A stretch of DNA of 64,000 nt. Origin: Mesostigma viride (taxonomy: Eukaryota; Streptophyta; Mesostigmatophyceae; Mesostigmatales; Mesostigmataceae). Within the stretch, counting starts at the first letter, position 1, and each line of letters opens with the position of its first letter. The stretch covers positions 59,728-123,727 of the forward strand of contig RPFO01001752.1 in the NCBI GenBank assembly GCA_009746045.1, given 5' to 3'. The notes beneath the pieces were generated by a model. That model worked only from the letters and a program-made list of their open reading frames with translations. It was not told where the DNA came from and searched no databases. The position numbers and the translations under genes are program-made. Of the stretch, positions 1-9,720 are shown piece by piece.

Positions 1-547
1 TTCCATGCAAACTCATGGTGCCGGACGGGTTGCTGGCCTATTTTGGGAAGCCGGTGGCTGAACCGAACCGCAACTAAACCTGGTATGTCAGCACGTCAGG
101 TCCGTCCGTCAGATTCCTCACTTTTTGCCAGCAACCGCCAAATACCACTTGAATCGGTCCTCTCCTCGCCGTTTTCCTCGCCAATTTCCCTCGTCCGGCC
201 CAAACGCCTAGGCCAATTTCAAGCTGAACTTGGCACGCATCGTCGTCGATAGCTACGGAGCTTAGAAACTCGGAGTTCTGGACCGTTACGCGCAGGTAAC
301 GGCCGTTTTAGTCTGTTTTACTGACTACTACTGTCGTCACGGGGTATTTGTTTGAGTTCCCGTCTTAGAAGAGTTTGGGTGCCGGACGCTACGCGGTGAC
401 AGGCCGCTAGAAAGCCTACGGACGCGATCTGCTGAAAGATTTTGTGGAAACAAATTGTGCGTTCGGATTTTTGCGCTACTAGGGTACGGACAACGTTTGC
501 CGGAAGAGTTTGCGGAACAATTGGCGGACCATAATCGTAGTATAAAG
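1..547 (+). repeat. Partial stray copy of the 728-bp tandem repeat
   Basis: Nearly identical to 14982-15527, including the private variant GACGGGTTGC where most units read GACGGTTTGC. It is therefore the same subtype as the unit spanning 14799-15536. It runs up to the motif GTAGTATAAAG and leaves the repeat there. The usual continuation (GGCAACAAG plus a GC hairpin) is missing, and the sequence resumes with TACTTGG, a string that in complete units lies just after the hairpin. A small deletion across the hairpin would explain this. The copy continues past the left edge of the window. Confidence 0.9.
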
Positions 548-713
548 TACTTGGAGTGCTTCTGGGTAGGTAGCAATCCCAAATCGCATTCCTTGTTCTT
601 CATATACAGCTTGTGCATCACTATCTCAAGGAGACGACCAACATATATCTATTTCTTTGCCTTCTTGACTAACTTATTCTCGTTATTGTGTGCATTGTTG
701 TTCTTGGGCGCAG
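548..713 (+). other. 3' part of an intron upstream of the RPA-like exon
   Basis: AT-rich sequence with a TGACTAAC branch-point-like motif at about 666-673, a T-rich tract and a CAG acceptor at 711-713. The protein homology begins exactly behind this acceptor, which supports a spliceosomal intron. Its 5' end is not in the window or lies in the 728-bp repeat copy to the left. Confidence 0.6.
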
Positions 714-1791
714 GTTTACACTCCACTTGCGGAATGGCAACAACATGCGTCTGGTTGACACGCCCATCGATGGAGGCAACTTCACGATGCCGTTCGACTT
801 CACGCCGTTCAAAGCGCTGGAAAAGAAGATCCCGGTCGCCAATGGCCACGTTAAGGCCTCCGTGGATGTCTTTGGTCTGGTGAACGCCATTTACCGACCG
901 AAGGCATCGGCCAAGACGTCGCGGACACGCATCATCCTTGCGGACTCTTCCACGGCTGCGACGGCCGCCACCATTTCGGTCATGCTGTTCGACGACGCCC
1001 AACAGGCGGTGGTCGACAACGCGCACGCAGGCGCCACGCTGGTCATCGCCATCAAAGGCGCCAAGCTCGGGTATTACCAGGGGAATGTGACCCTGGCTGC
1101 GGGAAACACCGCTTACGTCACCACCAGCGACGTGGTGGGCGGCGACGCAGCAACTTTGAAGGCCGATGCCCTCAAAGATGACAAGTACAAAGGAATCGCC
1201 ATCGTCGACGAATCTCCGGTCATGTCGTTGGTGGACATCAGCGCCAAGGCGTGGAGCGACCTCAAAGCGGGCTCCTTTTCTGCGACGTGCGAGGCTCAGC
1301 TCACCCCCGCCGAGCACTATAATGACCCAAAGCGGTGCATTTACTATGGCTGTGTGCAAAAGGCGCGGTCGTCAAACCGCACGTGTCGCAAGGCCCTCGT
1401 CGACGGGGTGTGCACTGACCACCCCGGGGTACACCAGAAGGGCAGCCCGTTTTTCCACGGGGGATGCTACATTCGAGATCCCAACCACTTCATCAAGGTG
1501 TCCCTGTTCACGGACGGAGTGTCGTCCATGCTTCGCGACCCGCCCGTCACGCCAACCGAGTGGCTTGACATGGACCCGAAGGAGCGCGCCCAGCTGTGGG
1601 AAAACTTCTTTTCGTCCAACCGATGGACGAACCTCCACCTGCGTGTCCGCCCGGCGCAGTTCGCGTCCGCCGCCCCCGGGTCCAAGGAAGGGCCCCAGTA
1701 CCTCCTGGTCGCGAAGGACTACTTCTTCCCTGATCTCGACAAGCAGGCCCAGGACATCAAGTGGGATGATTTTGATTGGTCCTCTGTTTGA
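714..1791 (+). CDS. Replication protein A large-subunit-like protein, terminal exon (DBD-B and DBD-C)
   Basis: RPA70/RPA1 is the large subunit of the eukaryotic single-strand DNA-binding complex used in replication and repair. The exon encodes about 358 residues and matches the C-terminal half of that family in order. An FDFT linker is followed by an OB fold (VDVFGLV, then RTRIILADSS, ISVMLFDDAQQ and IAIKGAKLGYYQG), which corresponds to DBD-B. A second OB fold follows, carrying a zinc ribbon (CIYYGC at nt 1336-1353) and an RPA-like end (NRWTNLHLRVRP, then a DYFFPDL strand), which corresponds to DBD-C. The ribbon reads C-x4-C-x10-C-x8-C-x2-H, so the fourth ligand appears to be His instead of Cys. 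The N-terminal domain and DBD-A would lie upstream beyond the intron and are not visible. The open frame extends back to 688, but homology starts at the acceptor, so the ATG at 688 is not taken as the start. It could be the cellular RPA1 gene, a paralogue, or an RPA-like gene of the kind carried by Helitrons. The stop is TGA at 1789-1791. Confidence 0.8.
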
Positions 1792-2236
1792 TTTAGCATC
1801 GCAGGCACCCCGACGCGTGCACTACAGTTAGGTCTTTTGCATCCATAATGGATGCTCCATTGCCTTGTGAGTTGTTTTTGGCTGCACCTGTAGCCTGCCT
1901 TGTTGGCCATATGAGAGGAATGGGTGTCTCACCTCTCCTTGCTATGTAGCTCGCATAGACTTTTTTTGCTTTTGCTTTGCAGTCGCTGTCACGTGTCTAT
2001 TAATGGGTTAATGAATAAATGATTGAATGCGTACATTGGCATTTAGCAGACCATTGTTACATTAATGATGTATTGTTATGCTCTATGCCACCCCAATTGA
2101 AACACGAGTTAAATTAATTAATTAATGGGAGGATGTCCTTATTAAATCATATGTTGTCTCCTTGAAAAATATACAATCATATATACAAGCATTAGAAATA
2201 GTACACAATGAGGCATTATAATTAATTAATATACAA
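1792..2236. other. 3' flank of the RPA-like gene, no gene seen
   Basis: AT-rich sequence. A canonical AATAAA at 2014-2019, about 225 bp after the stop codon, is a possible polyadenylation signal for the RPA-like gene. The remainder is low-complexity A/T with several TTAATTAATTAA runs. No open frame with coding character was found on either strand. Confidence 0.5.
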
Positions 2237-3908
2237 TCACACATATAAAAAATAAAAAATATATACATTATAAATACAATTAAATATATATACATCAAAA
2301 TCAACGTAAGCAGACCTGCTTTCATGCATTCCACGTCAGACACCGTTGGTACTTACCAATAGCTAATCAGAATATACCAGAATGTGGTGGGGAGCTCCCA
2401 TGCATACATGGGAGTAAGGGGGGGCTTACATGCGTGCTAGGGTCGTGGGGTGGCTGCCATGCATGCGTGGGTTGGTGGAGTGGCTGGCAGCATGCGTAGG
2501 TTGTGGAGTGGCTGGCAGCATGCGTAGGTTTGTGGGGTGGCTGGCATGCATGCAAGGGTGTGGGGGATGCTGGCATGTGTGCGTGGGTTTGTGGGGTGAA
2601 GATTAATCGTTACTGGAGGTACCGTTGGCACTTACCAATAGCCAATCAAAAGATACCATCCAATAGTCCCCACGACAGCTCCCAGTTCCAAATGAAGATC
2701 TGCACATACAGGGAACGCCCACATCACAGCACATGACCACAGGCATGTGAGGGAAATAAAAATAAACCGTGTCAACTTTTCTTATGCACATAAGTGACCC
2801 CCAAAATGCAGTTGTAAATGATGCATTCCAATATGGCACCCACCTGGCCTGCAAATGGCGACAACGAGGCGTTCATGGCCATTAATGGCCACTTCTGCCA
2901 CCATCACAATTGCCGCTATGAAACTTCCAACGGCAACGTCGCAGAATTCCCGCGTGCGGGCCATCTCGAGCGCCGTCGTGAGGACACCCCAAAGCAGGTC
3001 GAGTAGAAACCCCGCCATGAATATGGCCTGCGTGCCGACCTTCTCAAGCGCCATCATGAGCACACCCCAAAGCAAGTCGTGTAGCAACCCCGCCATGAAA
3101 ACGACGTGCATCGGCGACATGACCACACCTGCATGGACACCCACACTGATACACGAAAGCATTTAACATGTTGCACAAAGGTACGCTAGCATCCTAGATG
3201 CACGAACAAAAGGAGTTGACACAAACAAATGCACCACTCCTAACTTGTTTCATCCCAATATAATACATGGCAACAACAAAACTGCTGCAATGCCCACCTG
3301 CGCCGCCAAAGTCTGGCCCCTCCCCTTCAGGATGCCCAAGAAGCCCCACCAGAATCGCGATGCACACCAGCGCAACCACCACGCGGCGTACGAATCTGCC
3401 ATGTTGGCTGAAATCCAGCACACCGACCAACACAAAAATATTCAAGGCAGTCCATGCATTTGAAAACACACACTAATAAGTTGCCATCATTTCCCCCAGG
3501 GATCACCACTTCAAGTACTAAAGGTGGTGGCATGGCCAATTTTACTAACTGCTGGCTAAACACGCCCACCAACAAGTGCAGAAACTGAATAAAGCACTGA
3601 ACATTTCAGCAGCATTTCCCCTAGGGAACTCCATGACTAGAGAAGAAAATAAAAAACACCATATGCCCCAACAGTTCCTTGAATGACCAACATATTTCGT
3701 TACCTGAAATCCACCAACCAAAAATTGAAAGCCGCCAACATTCTCTTTATACGACAGCTCTCCTGTTCCTGTGCGGCAAAAAGAAATGGTGAACATGGCA
3801 AGCAAGAGAGGCAAATCAATTCAGCACAGCCACCCCATTAGAGTTGTGGTGAAAAACAATTCCGGCATAGCTTGCGCGACGCAACAGTGGCCACAACAAT
3901 ACAACACC
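2237..3908 (-). CDS. Six-exon unrecognised hydrophobic protein gene (5' end unresolved)
   Basis: Proposed exons, 5' to 3' on the minus strand: 3908-3834, 3768-3704, 3407-3298, 3128-2844, 2699-2636, 2315-2237. Every junction has an AG acceptor and GT donor (GTAACG, GTGGGC, GTGGGT, GTAAGT). Phases agree at all five junctions: exons 2-6 give exactly 200 codons before TGA, and exon 1 adds 25. The product is rich in hydrophobic stretches (RRVVVALVCIAILVGLLG, VVLLWPLLRR, GAVVGTIGWYLLIGY). Exon 4 carries an internal tandem duplication of a segment beginning FMAG and containing DLLWGVL, which predicts paired membrane helices. I recognise no family and see no catalytic motif. The start codon is unresolved; ATG inside exon 2 (before LAAFNFW) or an upstream exon are both possible. 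The first exon and the very AT-rich last exon are the weakest. The last intron contains a G-rich minisatellite. Confidence 0.5.
2342..2657. repeat. Duplicated exon-5/donor segment flanking a minisatellite
   Basis: About 37 bp at 2342-2378 repeat 2621-2657 with a few mismatches (shared core CTTACCAATAG, which on the minus strand is the end of exon 5 plus its GTAAGT donor). The two copies sit on either side of the G-rich minisatellite, so the satellite expanded inside a duplicated exon end. The left copy would be a spare donor site. Confidence 0.7.
2383..2600 (+). repeat. Short G-rich minisatellite (GGCATGCATGCGTGGG family)
   Basis: About eight degenerate copies of a 27-30-bp monomer with GTGGGGTGGCTGGCATGCATG character. 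It is the same family that fills 1.3-2.4 kb of every long unit after 19 kb. Here it sits inside the last intron of the 2237-3908 gene. Confidence 0.85.
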
Positions 3909-4309
3909 CTGAATGCCAGCCCCCACCGCGTCTTATCCAGGGGGGGAGTTGAAAATTTCGGCAGCATTTCCCCTAGGAAAATGGAATCCCGGGAGATCAT
4001 TCCAGCGCCATGCCGCCTAGGCTACTCCGCAATGCACGGCCGGGGCAACAGGAACGGAAAACTGGAAATCTCGCCAGCAAATTCCCATAGAATTTCCCAA
4101 AAGGATGCCTATAAAACGAAAAAACGGGAGTGCCAACAACGAGCTTATGCAAGTGTATGGACATACCAATAACTGCTTGGATGGCTGCCCTCGCGTTTTC
4201 CCTCGACTCAGTTCATCACCTAATCCAATGCAGCCAACGCTCGTGGGTGTGACCAAAATACAGAACCTCGCAATATTGTTCGGTCTGTCGAAGCACAAAA
4301 TTTGCGGTT
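3909..4309. other. No gene resolved; possible upstream exons of the minus-strand gene
   Basis: Coding-like minus-strand stretches exist (for example around 4017-4120) with a TTTTATAG acceptor near 4110, but no model joins the downstream exons convincingly. A CCTAGGGGAAATGCTGC-like string (minus strand) recurs here and in the intron between exons 2 and 3. Confidence 0.3.
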
Positions 4310-4341
4310 CCCTAAGCTCGTCTGGATTTGTACTAGAACAC
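4310..4341 (+). repeat. Left 32-bp terminal inverted repeat
   Basis: Perfect inverted match to 11180-11211; see the enclosing element. Confidence 0.8.
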
Positions 4342-4424
4342 TACTACAAATTGAGATTTTTCAAACTTTGTTATTTAGGGCCTCTCGTAAGTCCAAAGCA
4401 TGTAGGTTATTGTCCCAACATGTT

Positions 4425-5133
4425 GTGACACCGTGACACCGTGACACCGTGACACCGTGACACCGTGACACCATAACGCTAGTATTTTACGATTTTGTAT
4501 GGTGTCACAAGGTAATGTGGCGCCCATGGGGTTGCAACAATGATATTACATTGCCCAGAAGCACTGATTAACATGAGGTGACATTGTGACACCGTGACAC
4601 CGTGACACCGTGACACGATGGCACCATAACGCTAGTATTTTACGATTTTGTATGGTGTCACAAGGTAATGTGGCGCCCATGGGGTTGCAACAATGATATT
4701 ACATTGCCCAGAAGCACTGATTAACATGAGGTGACATTGTGACACCGTGACACCGTGACACCGTGACACCGTGACACCGTGACACCGTGACACCGTGACA
4801 CGATGGCACCATAACGCTAGTATTTTACGATTTTGTATGGTGTCACAAGGTAATGTGGCGCCCATGGGGTTGCAACAATGATATTACATTGCCCAGAAGC
4901 ACTGATTAACATGAGGTGACATTGTGACACCGTGACACCGTGACACCGTGACACCGTGACACCGTGACACGATGGCACCATAACGCTAGTATTTTACGAT
5001 TTTGTATGGTGTCACAAGGTAATGTGGCGCCCATGGGGTTGCAACAATGATATTACATTGCCCAGAAGCACTGATTAACATGAGGTGACATTGTGACACC
5101 GTGACATCGTGACATTGTGACACCGTGACAGCA
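4425..5133 (+). repeat. GTGACACC minisatellite with 153-185-bp higher-order copies
   Basis: Arrays of GTGACACC alternate with a unique block that starts ATAACGCTAGTATTTTACG at 4473, 4626, 4811 and 4980. The spacing (153, 185, 169 bp) varies only through the number of 8-mers. The unique block ends GATTAACATGAGGTGACATT and is almost identical between copies, showing recent amplification. After 5100 the 8-mer degenerates. Confidence 0.95.
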
Positions 5134-5376
5134 TGATAGTGACAATATGACACGATAGCACTAGCATTTCATGATTTTGTTGTTTAGTGCCACAAAGTAT
5201 TAACGCAACATTAATGTATTATGCAACCATGTATAAATAAAAGAAAATTTATGAATATGATGGATGACCAATAATCCCTATTACATGGCCTAGCAAACTT
5301 GCATCTGCCAACTGTGTCTCTCTGCCTCTTTAATATCAAATGCAAGATAAAATAATGTATATTAGCTTAAACTTAC
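5134..5376. other. AT-rich spacer, no gene seen
   Basis: Degenerate end of the GTGACACC array, then unremarkable A/T-rich sequence. A minus-strand splice donor GTAAGT (5376-5371) directly follows the pseudogene exon. Confidence 0.5.
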
Positions 5377-6393
5377 CTGACAATGATTTGCATACAGCTT
5401 TCTTTAATGCAGAATCTGGTGCCAAGCAAATGCCGTATCAAAACCATACATGCCCAATCTAATATGAACCATAATAATCGTGTTGCCCCGACTCGTCTAC
5501 ATCTTGCGAGTAGGGTGGCCTTTTCCGCGGTGGAGCCTGGGCATGTGCCAGGTTGTGGGGCCGGCCGGACGTGGGCGTTGTAGGCCCACGTCCCTTGCTC
5601 ATCAAAATGACTATGACCCATGAAATGAGAATCCCTGGCTGCATAACCTCCTCCCTCATCATGATGTTGCCAGTCTTGCTCCCCGGCGGCCTTGGGGATT
5701 TGGGGCCTCGGCTTTGTCTTCCTTGGAGATCTCCTTAGAGGGGGGGCTGCGGCATAACGGTAAGTGCCGTCATTGTAATGCTGCACGGGCTCAGGGTTCT
5801 CAACGTAGGTGGTTTGTTGCAATGTGCCGCGACCTCAAGGCTGATGTGTATCAGCTGCCGACCCTTCGCCAGGCTGTGGATCGTACATGCCGGCATGGTA
5901 TACATAAGCATTGGCCGCTTGCCTGCCAGCGGCAGTAGGCTGGGCATGCATTCCTTGGTCGTACGGCGCGTACACACCGTGCTCGCCGTACGGTTCCCCC
6001 TCCCGATCCAGCTGCCTCGGCCCATCCATTGCGACTGCGCGCGCGCGTGGCTCTTGTTGACGGTGTGCTGGTTGCAGTCCTGTCACTTGGCCATGGGCCG
6101 CGCTGAAGCTTTCGCGTTGCCCCAACGCGGCAGGCGCAGCGGGCCGGCGAAGCTCCGTGCCAACGCCAGTGCTGGAGCTGGGTGCAGCACTTGCTGGGGT
6201 GGATGGCATTCTTCGTTGGTTCTCCAAAGCATTGACCCTCTCGGTCAGGGCCTTAACCTTGACGTACACGTGCGATTTCTTATTCCCCCGCCCTTCATCA
6301 CCTACGGGTGTCCCCGCATCAACTGCGCTCTCAGTCTCCTCCCCCGTTGGCCGTGCTACGCCCGTTCCATCGTCATGCTCCGCACACAACGGT
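5377..6393 (-). pseudogene. Broken exon for a disordered, Tyr/His/Pro-rich protein with a short coiled coil
   Basis: On the minus strand a TTTTTTGGCACTTTCAG acceptor precedes 6393. One reading frame then stays open to a GTAAGT donor at 5376 (1017 nt), interrupted by a single in-frame TGA at 5837-5835. The frame before the stop encodes an acidic N-terminal part, a heptad-like segment (KVKALTERVNALENQ) and low-complexity Tyr/Gly/His/Gln-rich sequence. The same composition resumes directly behind the TGA (QTTYVENPEP, then PRKTKPRPQIPKAAGEQDW). Near 5560 this character moves to another frame, which ends DVDESGQHDYYGSY and stop at 5461-5459. A CGA-to-TGA change plus one frameshift would explain both breaks, hence the pseudogene call. 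Programmed readthrough or an unseen intron are alternatives. No family is recognised. Confidence 0.45.
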
Positions 6394-6689
6394 CTGAAAG
6401 TGCCAAAAAACAGCCTTATAACTCCTGTACGATGCAAATATTGTCGAAACATGCTAGATCTTGGTAGGTAGCATGTTCAGGACACCAGTAGAAGGATTGC
6501 AACTTTCCGGACTTACCGGACCTCAGCTGACCTATTTTTGGCATTTCTATTTTTAGCAGTTTTCCAGATTTTAATATAAACAAATACATTCTAATATGCA
6601 AATAAAGAGTTCTTGACCTGGCTGTTTGCAAGTAAGTTGATACTCATGACTAATGACTGTACACAAGATCTGATGGTCATCCAACCGCA

Positions 6690-7200
6690 TTTGGTAACAA
6701 AATGCCACCAAATGCTAGCAAAAATGTGCGTTTTTTGTATTTTTCATCACATTTCATTGCAGTTTCCATACAAGCTGTGCTCGGTTGAGGCTGGAAACTT
6801 GTAGGCATCTTAAACATCATTATTCTAGACATCCCACAAAAATTCAGGTCCATCATAGGGTATTTGATGTCAGTTTGCTCACAAATGTTACCAAAAATGC
6901 ACGTTTTTCGTATTTTTCATCACATTCCATGGCAGTTTCCATACAAGATGTGCTCAGTTCAGGCTGGAAACTTGCATGCATCTTTGCCATCATTATTTTA
7001 GACATTCCACAAAAATTCAGAACCATCAGAGGGTATTTGATGTCAGTTTGCTCACAAATGTTACCAAAAATGCACGTTTTTCGTATTTTTCATCACATTT
7101 CAGTGCAGTTTCCGTACAAGATGTGCTCTGTTGAGGCTGGAAACTTGCATGCATCTTAGCCATCATGATTTTAGACATTCCACAAAAATTCAGGCCGATC
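6690..7200 (+). repeat. Three imperfect copies of a 175-bp tandem repeat
   Basis: The blocks GTATTTTTCATCACATT (about 6737, 6912, 7085), GAGGCTGGAAACTTG and CACAAAAATTCAGG recur every 173-175 bp. Copies differ by roughly 10 percent. The period is close to one nucleosome repeat. No coding potential. Confidence 0.85.
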
Positions 7201-7619
7201 ATGTTCTATTTGGTAGAGCTATCAATGCCATACCTGCCAGTTTCCATTACAAATTCTTACCCATGGATGCGAAACTGCCAGTGTGGAATATCAAGGAGAC
7301 AATCTGGTCAACTCAAATAAGATGACTCACTAAAACATGGAAACCATTCACGAGTGATGTAAGACAACCCGTCCAGGAGACATACATAAAAGTTCATTGA
7401 TATAGACACAGCTGACAATATGCACATGTGGCCATGTGGATGCTCACGCAATTTCTATTATAGGGAGGAGCTTGCTGAACATAATATTGGCAGCTGTCGC
7501 ATGCATGGCTAGAAAGGTCATTTTACACGTGCACCCACAGCATGCCAAGTAATGTAGTTGCAAATTACTCAACACGCGGCATGGCGCTGATGCGTTTGCG
7601 CGCCCTCATCTCGGTATCG
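7201..7619. other. No gene or repeat seen
   Basis: Mixed-composition sequence between the 175-bp repeat and the candidate exon at 7620. No open frame with coding character on either strand. Confidence 0.4.
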
Positions 7620-7800
7620 CTAGCTAGGAGGTAGTGGCACCTCCCTGCACAATCTCTGCCTGACCTTGTCAGCCTTCATGCACTGTGTCAACATGGACAC
7701 CCCCACACCCTTGCCCTTGGCATCACAGCCAAGCTTTCGACGGTGGTTGGTGAAGCTCTTGGTGTCCTCCTTGCGCATGTGGTGCATGTGCAAGTTACTA
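7620..7800 (-). CDS. Candidate terminal exon, unknown protein
   Basis: The minus-strand frame ends TAG at 7622-7620. Its last 50 or so residues have real-exon character, with codon choice strongly biased to G/C third positions (AAG, GAC, ACC, TTC, CAC): MRKEDTKSFTNHRRKLG, then KGVGVSMLTQCMKADKVRQR. Upstream the frame runs into the (CACT)n microsatellite, where translation is meaningless (LTHS repeats), so the true exon border lies near 7790-7800 or the array has grown into the gene. No family recognised. It could be a decayed exon of the surrounding element. Confidence 0.3.
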
Positions 7801-7950
7801 AGTGAGTGAGTGAGTGAGTGAGTGAGTGAGTGAGTGAGTGAGTGAGTGAGTGAGTGAGTGAGTGAGTGAGTGAGTGAGTGAGTGAGTGAGTGAGTGAGTG
7901 AGTGAGTGAGTGAGTGAGTGAGTGAGTGAGTGAGTGAGTGAGTGAGTGAG

Positions 7951-8018
<68 letters not shown>

Positions 8019-8039
8019 TGAGTGAGTGAGTGAGTGAGT
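7801..8039 (+). repeat. Tetranucleotide arrays (AGTG)n and (CGTG)n
   Basis: About 150 bp of AGTG repeats, then about 66 bp of CGTG repeats, then AGTG again. The two motifs differ by one base, so the CGTG block probably arose by one substitution followed by expansion. Confidence 0.98.
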
Positions 8040-8526
8040 GGTGGGTGGGTGGGGGGTGGGTGGTGGGTGGGTGGGTGGGTGGGTGGGTGGGTGGGTGGGT
8101 GGGTGGGTGGGTGGGTGGGTGGGTGGGTGGGTGGGTGGGTGGGTGGGTGGGTGGGTGGGTGGGTGGGTGGGTGGGTGGGTGGGTGGGTGGGTGGGTGGGG
8201 GGTGGGTGGGTGGTGGGTGGGTGGGTGGGTGGGTGGGTGGGTGGGTGGGTGGGTGGGTGGGTGGGTGGGTGGGTGGGTGGGTGGGTGGGTGGGTGGGTGG
8301 GTGGGTGGGTGGGTGGGTGGGTGGGTGGGTGGGTGGGTGGGTGGGTGGGTGGGTGGGTGGGTGGTGGGTGGGTGGGTGGGTGGGTGGGTGGGTGGTGGGT
8401 GGGTGGGTGGGTGGGTGGGTGGGTGGTGGGTGGGTGGGTGGGTGGGTGGGTGGGGGTGGGTGGGTGGGTGGGTGGGTGGGTGGGTGGGTGGGTGGGTGGG
8501 TGGGTGGGTGGGTGGGTGGGTGGGTG
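8040..8526 (+). repeat. (GGGT)n microsatellite with quadruplex potential
   Basis: Nearly uninterrupted GGGT for about 490 bp with a few GGT or GGGGT slips. Runs of three G at 4-bp spacing are ideal for intramolecular G-quadruplexes on the plus strand. All frames are open in all directions (GWVG, THPP), which is a repeat artefact. Confidence 0.98.
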
Positions 8527-8576
8527 AGTGAGTGAGGGAGTGAGTCCACGAGTGAGTGAGTCCACGAGTGAGTTCA

Positions 8577-8766
8577 CGAGGGAGGAAGGGAGGGAGGGAG
8601 GGAGGGAGGGAGGGAGGGAGGGAGGGAGGGAGGGAGGGAGGGAGGGAGGAGGGAGGGAGGGAGGGAGGGAGGGAGGGAGGAGGGAGGGAGGGAGGGAGGG
8701 AGGGAGGGAGGGAGGGAGGGAGGGAGGGAGGGAGGAGGGAGGGAGGGAGGGAGGGAGGAAGGGAGT
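8577..8766 (+). repeat. (GGGA)n microsatellite
   Basis: About 190 bp of GGGA, with four GGA slips, following a short degenerate AGTG/CCACG bridge (8527-8576). The strand is pure purine and so has triplex and quadruplex potential. Confidence 0.98.
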
Positions 8767-8777
8767 GGATCGGTCAC

Positions 8778-9242
8778 TCACAGCAGTTTATTCCCACCCC
8801 AGCAGGGCCCCTCCCTCACATCCGGCTGCAAAATCTGCTTGATGTCGCTTCTCTCTAGAATAAGCCGCACAGCCCTGATGCGAGCAAACGGCTCGCCATC
8901 ATACTGTCGCTCACTGATGCTTTATACGCGCTTTCCGTAAGATGAAAACATGACGGAAAAGAGAGACTCGGGGAAAGGGGATACGGTGAAATACTTGTCT
9001 GCTACCGGCCGGGGTTTCAACAGCGAAGAAATTCGCACCTGAATGTGCACATACCACTCCGTCACGTCGACAACGGTCTTGCATCGCAATCGTTTCACAG
9101 ACGCGGCAGCAAAAATTGCTGGCGGCATTGACATGCTCGCCGCAGTTAACGAACGTGCGGAGGTCCGTTTTAGCCCCTGACGCCACGGCGTCTTTGATGC
9201 CAAGAACGCCTGCAAAAGACACGATATCGGGCACAAAAGCAC
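8778..9242 (-). CDS. Coding-like island, exon structure ambiguous
   Basis: Behind a strong minus-strand acceptor (GTGTCTTTTGCAG, exon from 9209) one frame reads VLGIKDAVASGAKTDLRTFV and then a Cys/His-rich stretch (NFCCRVCETIAMQDRC), down to a possible donor at 9039/9038. Joining it over a 40-nt intron to 8998-8922 keeps the phase and gives DKYFTVSPFPESLFSVMF, then stop. Read without splicing, the alternative frame also reaches that same C-terminus. A further open stretch (8921-8778) reads ISERQYDGEPFARIRAVRLI. Protein-like sequence in more than one frame suggests either several small exons or a frameshifted relic. No family recognised. Confidence 0.3.
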
Positions 9243-9720
9243 TTAAAAACGGATTACGGGTCTGCGACGCCTGGCCCAGCCTAGAAATTGGATTAAAAAT
9301 CGCGCCAGCTCGGTTAAAGCAAACTGAGCCGGTAATGAAAAAAGTGCTTCGGTCAAGGCCTTAAAAACTAAAAAATGCGTCGGTTAGTGTCAAAAACCAG
9401 ATGTTAGGGCGACTTTCATCGGGAAAATTTTTTGCTGCAGGTAGGTGGGGTCGAGAGAAAATCGGCGACAAAACAGGCACCCACCTGTGAATGACGCCAA
9501 AATGCCGAAGGACTCCGCAGAATTTGTGGCGAAAAAAAATAACGGCAAGTAATATATGACCCTAGGAGCATACACTAAAATTTCCAGCCTCGATACTGCC
9601 TTTTTATTCGCTAGCCATTCTTAGCTATCCTGACCAGAATGGCCGATGAATGGTTGATAATTTCCTCGGGGATTGAAAGGAAATACCTGCTGCACACCTT
9701 GTGACATCGGTTGTGACACC
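9243..9720. other. No gene seen
   Basis: Moderately AT-rich sequence without convincing frames. Ends with isolated GTGACA/TTGTGACACC strings that lead into the foldback. Confidence 0.4.

Noticed and set aside
4425-5133. CRISPR-like alternation of repeats and spacers
   Set aside because: The intervening sequences are near-identical copies, not unique spacers, and the context is eukaryotic.
7620-8781. THPPTHPP and GWVGGWVG proteins over the microsatellites
   Set aside because: Pure tetranucleotide repeats are open in all six frames.
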